From Ruminiclostridium herbifermentans (GTDB taxonomy: Bacteria; Bacillota; Clostridia; Acetivibrionales; DSM-1351): DNA of 64,000 nucleotides. The translations under genes and the position numbers were made by a program. The DNA lies in assembly GCF_005473905.2 (NCBI RefSeq), contig NZ_CP061336.1, forward strand, positions 4,704,501 through 4,768,500, in the 5' to 3' direction. A model generated the notes under the pieces. The model ran no database searches and was not told the DNA's origin. It saw nothing but the letters and a program-made list of their open reading frames with translations. Positions 60,930 to 64,000 of the stretch are shown in pieces (the first letter of the stretch is position 1; each line of letters starts with the position of its first letter).

Positions 60930-61004
60930 GTATTTGTTTGGCAATTAGTCAAGTTTAAGGTTACGCCTTGTGTACTACTGGAATAGCATACAAGGCGTTT
61001 TTTT
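60930..61004 (+). ncRNA. Predicted ~75-base RNA antisense to the Rep operon leader
   Basis: A strong promoter and a strong terminator frame a short plus-strand transcript with no ORF. The minus-strand operon runs through the same bases toward the HUH Rep gene, so the RNA is antisense to the rep mRNA leader, as are counter-transcribed RNAs of plasmids. Prediction only. Confidence 0.55.
60962..61004 (+). terminator. Terminator of antisense small RNA
   Basis: ACGCCTTGTGTA pairs with TA.CATACAAGGCGT, then TTTTTTT. There is no T tract on the minus strand, so it acts in the plus direction. Confidence 0.85.
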
Positions 61005-61016
61005 CTGCTTTCTTTA

Positions 61017-61256
61017 TCATTTATGTAGCTCACCTACCGACCTTTTAACATAGCGGTATTTTCTCTCCCTTTGTCTTTCACTTGTACAATATGGGCAAAT
61101 ATAGCCTCTCTTTGTAACTTTTTTATACCTGCTTACATTCCACGTCTTCCCGCAATCATTACATATTGCAAAATAGGCTATATACGTATGATCTAGCATA
61201 GAGGATAAATCAGTACCTATATTAAACAAAGGCATAAACTTATTTAATAATTTCAT
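61017..61256 (-). CDS. Small zinc-ribbon phage protein
   Basis: 79 residues with one zinc ribbon: AICNDCGKTWNVSRYKK...YICPYCTSERQ, and a very basic C-terminus (RQRERKYRYVKR). Probably nucleic-acid binding. AGGAGG lies 7 bases before the ATG, 2 bases past the upstream stop. Confidence 0.75.
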   Translation of the reverse strand: MKLLNKFMPLFNIGTDLSSMLDHTYIAYFAICNDCGKTWNVSRYKKVTKRGYICPYCTSERQRERKYRYVKRSVGELHK

Positions 61257-61258
61257 TG

Positions 61259-61681
61259 CTATACCTCCTGTTTAAATACCGCTGCATCTGACCTCATAAA
61301 AGTTAACTTCCCTTTTGTTGATTTAGAAATTTTCACTTTTAGACAAGAAGTAATATTAACTGATACATCTTTTAATAAGCCGTCATAAATCATTATTGCT
61401 GAGTTTAAAATAAGCTCTTTTATAATGTTCTCTACTGGTAGCAATCCATATGAAGCTGAGCCACCACCAAATAAATTTTCTATTTGCTCCTCTGCTCGCT
61501 TTATTGCTTGTCGCCTATTCTCTTCCGCTTTCTTTTGAAACTGATACTTTGTAGCTTCAGCACAATTACAATGAAGCGTTGCACATTCATTAGCCTGTTC
61601 TATTGTTTCAAAATCTTCCTTATCATGCAGGCTGTTTTGTCCGCAGAATCGGCAACTGCCAAAAGATATAACTTTCTTCAT
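61259..61681 (-). CDS. Phage protein with cysteine-rich N-terminus
   Basis: About 140 residues. The N-terminal SCRFCGQN...ATLHCNCAEA is a likely metal site. A charged helix (FQKKAEENRRQAIKRAEEQI) follows, then a C-terminal domain of unknown type (VNITSCLKVKISKSTKGKLT). The start at MKKVISFG has AAAGGAG upstream; the open frame extends 18 codons further without a site. Similar proteins occur among early genes of clostridial phages; function unknown. Confidence 0.68.
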   Translation of the reverse strand: MKKVISFGSCRFCGQNSLHDKEDFETIEQANECATLHCNCAEATKYQFQKKAEENRRQAIKRAEEQIENLFGGGSASYGLLPVENIIKELILNSAIMIYDGLLKDVSVNITSCLKVKISKSTKGKLTFMRSDAAVFKQEV

Positions 61682-61707
61682 AGCTTTTCTCCTTTCATAA
61701 TTTTGTT

Positions 61708-62646
61708 TTATGTCCTCTTGTTTAATACAGCCCATTTTTTCTGATATTGTTTCTTCCTAGCTTTTTTGCATAAATCGCAAATGTCTTGAATCTGTCTGCT
61801 ATAAAATGTACCTCCGCAACGCTTACAGTATTGTGGCTTCATTCTTATAAAGCTGCTACATTCGTCACAGTTTATTTCTCCAGAAGTACAGCCCTTGACT
61901 GGATTCCAATTCATACATATATCTTTCTGCCAAAATCCATCCCAGTTAAGCTGATTAAATCTTGTCTTCAATGTTGCAATTAACCTAGCCTCAAGTGCTT
62001 TGTGTTCAAAAGCTCTTCTATTCTTTTTCCGTTCATTTTGACGATTGTTGCCAATGTAAGCACCCGAACCCCAAACATCCAGTCGAGCTACTCTGTGTTC
62101 TACTCCTGAAAGTGACCTACCTAATTTATCAGCAATATCCTTTATCTTTTCTCCTTGTCGATATAGATAAATAAGCTTTGCATCTTCTTGCGGTGTCCAC
62201 TTAATGCAACCTTTAGGCTTATTAGCAGAATCATTTTTTCTCTTTTGTTTTAGCCATTCTGGCTCACTTCCAAAAGCATATAATTCTACTCTACGGCTAT
62301 CCCATCTATCAGGATTATTTTTAAGCCAGGTAATGAGTGACGATATTCTGATGTAAGTAAACTCTTTTTTACCTCTTGGAGCTATATGTTTGAATGGAAG
62401 ACCTAGTCTGGGAATCCAGTAGTCTGTGATAGTGTGTATGTCTATTCCTAAAAGTTTTGATACTTGGAGCGCCGGCATATATTCACTATGATCTTTGAAA
62501 GCACCAAGTCCAATCCTTTTGGATTTTACTGTTATGGCATTTTGACTTCTACCCATGATTTTAGCTATCTGAGGAATTGTTTTTGAACCCCATAAGTCAC
62601 GAAGCCGTTCTATTTCACTCTGAGTCCAGTTTTTATTGCATCCCAT
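61708..62646 (-). CDS. Phage DNA-binding protein with two SANT/Myb-like repeats
   Basis: About 312 residues. Two SANT-like helices-turns: NWTQSEIERLRDLWGSKTIP...AITVKSKRIGL near residue 5 and KWTPQEDAKLIYLYRQGEKI...GVEHRVARLDV near 145. The C-terminus has zinc-binding Cys pairs (CKRCGG...CDLCKK). It probably binds DNA, as a regulator or replication factor. The start at MGCNKNWT has GAGGATA upstream and lies 10 bases past the ParB stop. Confidence 0.75.
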   Translation of the reverse strand: MGCNKNWTQSEIERLRDLWGSKTIPQIAKIMGRSQNAITVKSKRIGLGAFKDHSEYMPALQVSKLLGIDIHTITDYWIPRLGLPFKHIAPRGKKEFTYIRISSLITWLKNNPDRWDSRRVELYAFGSEPEWLKQKRKNDSANKPKGCIKWTPQEDAKLIYLYRQGEKIKDIADKLGRSLSGVEHRVARLDVWGSGAYIGNNRQNERKKNRRAFEHKALEARLIATLKTRFNQLNWDGFWQKDICMNWNPVKGCTSGEINCDECSSFIRMKPQYCKRCGGTFYSRQIQDICDLCKKARKKQYQKKWAVLNKRT

Positions 62647-62656
62647 TGCTATATCC

Positions 62657-64000
62657 TCAACATTCGCTATTTTCAAATAGTTTATGCGTTCCGTCTCGAA
62701 GTGCTTTTTCCTCTTCTGACATTTCATATCCTAGCTTTGTTAAAAAATCATAGACTAAGTTTGAATCTTCATCATTTTCATATTCGCCATTCCAGTTATA
62801 ATAGCGGTTCTGAGTTGATTCAAGTGATAGATAGACCATAGCAAATAAACTAAGTTCCGGCTGTTTTGCAATATCATCTGCTATGTCGTCATATTTTAAT
62901 TCCTCTTCATCATCTCCATCAACCTCTATATTGAAATATTCTTTTATAGAATTAAGATCAATGCCAAAATCAAAATATTCGGCTGTTCCTTTACGTAGTA
63001 AGTACTCAACTATTGTTCTAATATTTTTTTTAGCCTTAGTGTTAGTTATTTGTTTTGCAAAGCTAAGTCTTAGATTATAAGCTTGATGTGTCAGTTCTCT
63101 TAATGCAACTAGCTTTTTTTCTCTGTCTTGTCGCATTCTTTGCGCTTCGTCATCTTCATTGTCTCTCTCATTAATTTCATCTTGTCTTTTGCATAGTTGA
63201 ATTGCTCCCCAACCAGTTTCATAGTAGAAGTATTCTGTGTCTTGAGCATCGTCGGGTACTTCAATTTTCTGATCGTATTCAGATAGGAAGTAGTTTTTTA
63301 TAGTGATAAGATCTGCTGTATCTTCTGTCTTTTTCGCAAATTTCTGAAGCTCAGAAATAATAAATGCCCTCTGTTTTTCCTTTTTTTCTTTTTGAATAGC
63401 ACTCTGCAGCTCCCATTTAAAATTAGGTGTACCTATTTTGTCTAATACACTGTTTCTTAGTGATATATCATGAATCTTATCTAGTTCCATGTAGTCTAGA
63501 AGTGAAGCACCACGCTCTACTGATTTTTTTAATTTATCGCTATCAAGTTCTAGTAACTTTACTCTTCGCCTTACTGTTGATTCTGAGAATCCGGTCTTTT
63601 CTGATATGTTGTTTATTGACTCTCCAAGGTCGAGCATCATTTGAAAACCTTGCGCCTGCTCGTATATATTTAAATCGCTACGTTGCATATTTTCAAGCAG
63701 CATTGTTGCTAACTGTGTCTTGTAATCCATATCTGATACTATACAAGGTAATTCTGTTAGCCCTGCAAGTTTTGCAGCTGCAAGACGTCTATTCCCAATT
63801 ACAACGAAATAACCCATTTCCTCTTGTACCTTTGGGTCATCTGCTCCGACACCTGTATCAAAGCAGAACCAAGGCACTACCGTCAAGTTTTGTAAAACTC
63901 CCCTAGTTTTAATACTTTCTGCAAGCTCCGTCAAATCCCCAAGTTCTTTTCGTGGATTTTTTGGGTGATTTCTCAGCTTATTTATATCAATGTTTTGTAA
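62657..64000 (-). CDS. ParB/Spo0J-family nuclease-domain protein, 5' end cut by window
   Basis: The frame continues past the window edge: the first visible residues LQNIDINKLRNHPKNPRKEL are the usual ParB N-terminal box, so the internal TTG is not the start. GNRRLAAAKLAGLTELPCIV is the GxRR box (CTP/nuclease site), and ISEKTGFSESTVRRRVKLLEL is the HTH. The C-terminal half is helical and acidic. It may partition or modify phage DNA or regulate early genes. No ParA is visible. Confidence 0.88.
   Translation of the reverse strand, partial: LQNIDINKLRNHPKNPRKELGDLTELAESIKTRGVLQNLTVVPWFCFDTGVGADDPKVQEEMGYFVVIGNRRLAAAKLAGLTELPCIVSDMDYKTQLATMLLENMQRSDLNIYEQAQGFQMMLDLGESINNISEKTGFSESTVRRRVKLLELDSDKLKKSVERGASLLDYMELDKIHDISLRNSVLDKIGTPNFKWELQSAIQKEKKEKQRAFIISELQKFAKKTEDTADLITIKNYFLSEYDQKIEVPDDAQDTEYFYYETGWGAIQLCKRQDEINERDNEDDEAQRMRQDREKKLVALRELTHQAYNLRLSFAKQITNTKAKKNIRTIVEYLLRKGTAEYFDFGIDLNSIKEYFNIEVDGDDEEELKYDDIADDIAKQPELSLFAMVYLSLESTQNRYYNWNGEYENDEDSNLVYDFLTKLGYEMSEEEKALRDGTHKLFENSEC

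Larger units (their letters stand above)
33467..64000 (-). mobile_element. HK97-type siphoprophage (right end outside the window)
   Basis: The minus-strand genes from ParB at the right edge to a lysis module near 39 kb follow the classic order of an HK97/ClpP-type temperate siphophage. The left boundary is placed at the tRNA-Arg 3' end because nothing chromosomal intervenes, but no att repeat could be confirmed: the matching copy would be beyond 64000, with the integrase. A GGCACAT direct repeat (33526-33532 and 33538-33544) lies just past the tRNA terminator. The accessory AAA/subtilase pair occupies the tRNA-proximal end. Confidence 0.75.

Noticed and set aside
63900-63934. TTG at 63934 as the start of the ParB gene
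   Set aside because: The frame continues to the window edge with a conserved ParB N-terminal box, so the gene is truncated by the window rather than starting there.

Overview
The window is low-GC DNA with strong AGGAGG-type ribosome binding sites, frequent TTG and GTG starts, a T-box leader on leuS, Agr-type peptide signalling, a DivIVA-like protein and a DNRLRE protein. Together these point to a Bacillota genome of class Clostridia, perhaps near Ruminiclostridium or Clostridium cluster III; the genus is my inference.

Region 1 (about 0.2-13.5 kb, all minus strand) is a surface-glycan locus. It holds a WbpB/WlbA-WbpD-WbpE trio for a diacetylated aminouronic sugar nucleotide, three tandem paralogous GT23/NodZ-like (fucosyltransferase-type) glycosyltransferases, an NAD-dependent epimerase, an orphan thiamine-diphosphate E1 alpha/beta pair and a mannose-1-phosphate guanylyltransferase. 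A DivIVA-like protein and a DNRLRE protein sit among them. A 1.5 kb gene-poor stretch with decayed-looking sequence follows.

Region 2 (14.5-33.5 kb) is housekeeping plus signalling: promoter, leucine T-box and leuS; an Agr quorum-sensing locus; a SWIM-SNF2 helicase; an LTA-synthase-like membrane sulfatase; an M29 aminopeptidase; oligoendopeptidase F; an SPFH/zinc-ribbon pair; tandem c-di-GMP-I-like RNA elements; and tRNA-Arg(CCU). The Agr locus has one AgrB, three separate 34-35 residue AgrD-like peptides, a fourth peptide unit that has lost its ORF, and an AgrC-like kinase with no AgrA beside it. None of the three peptides has cysteine or serine in the ring region. All share K-T-[IL]-x-[F]-[FY]-E, so a threonine-closed five-residue lactone is the natural prediction. 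Each peptide unit has its own promoter and terminator. This is the most likely undescribed system in the window.

Region 3 (about 33.5-64 kb) is a minus-strand HK97-type siphoprophage next to tRNA-Arg. Read right to left it runs: ParB (cut by the window edge), SANT-like DNA-binding protein, two small cysteine-motif proteins, HUH Rep-like protein, VRR-NUC nuclease, a deoxyribosyltransferase-like protein, ArpU-like late regulator, an accessory island, HNH, TerS, TerL, portal, ClpP-like protease, capsid, head-tail genes, tail tube, tail chaperones with a CCCAAAC -1 frameshift site, tape measure, tail tip, holin candidate, NlpC/P60 lysin and a Dam-like methylase. The accessory island carries a pentapeptide/TIR-like protein, a 26-residue hydrophobic peptide on the opposite strand, a two-TM protein and a frame-interrupted TIR/deoxyribosyltransferase-like protein. 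At the tRNA end sits an independently promoted, terminator-insulated pair: an AAA+ ATPase with a C-terminal HTH and a subtilase, behind a promoter overlapped by a perfect inverted repeat. No integrase is in the window; it is expected beyond the right edge.

Most annotations rest on recognisable motifs in the translated sequence. Promoters, RNA elements, AIP chemistry and defence roles are inferences and are marked as such.
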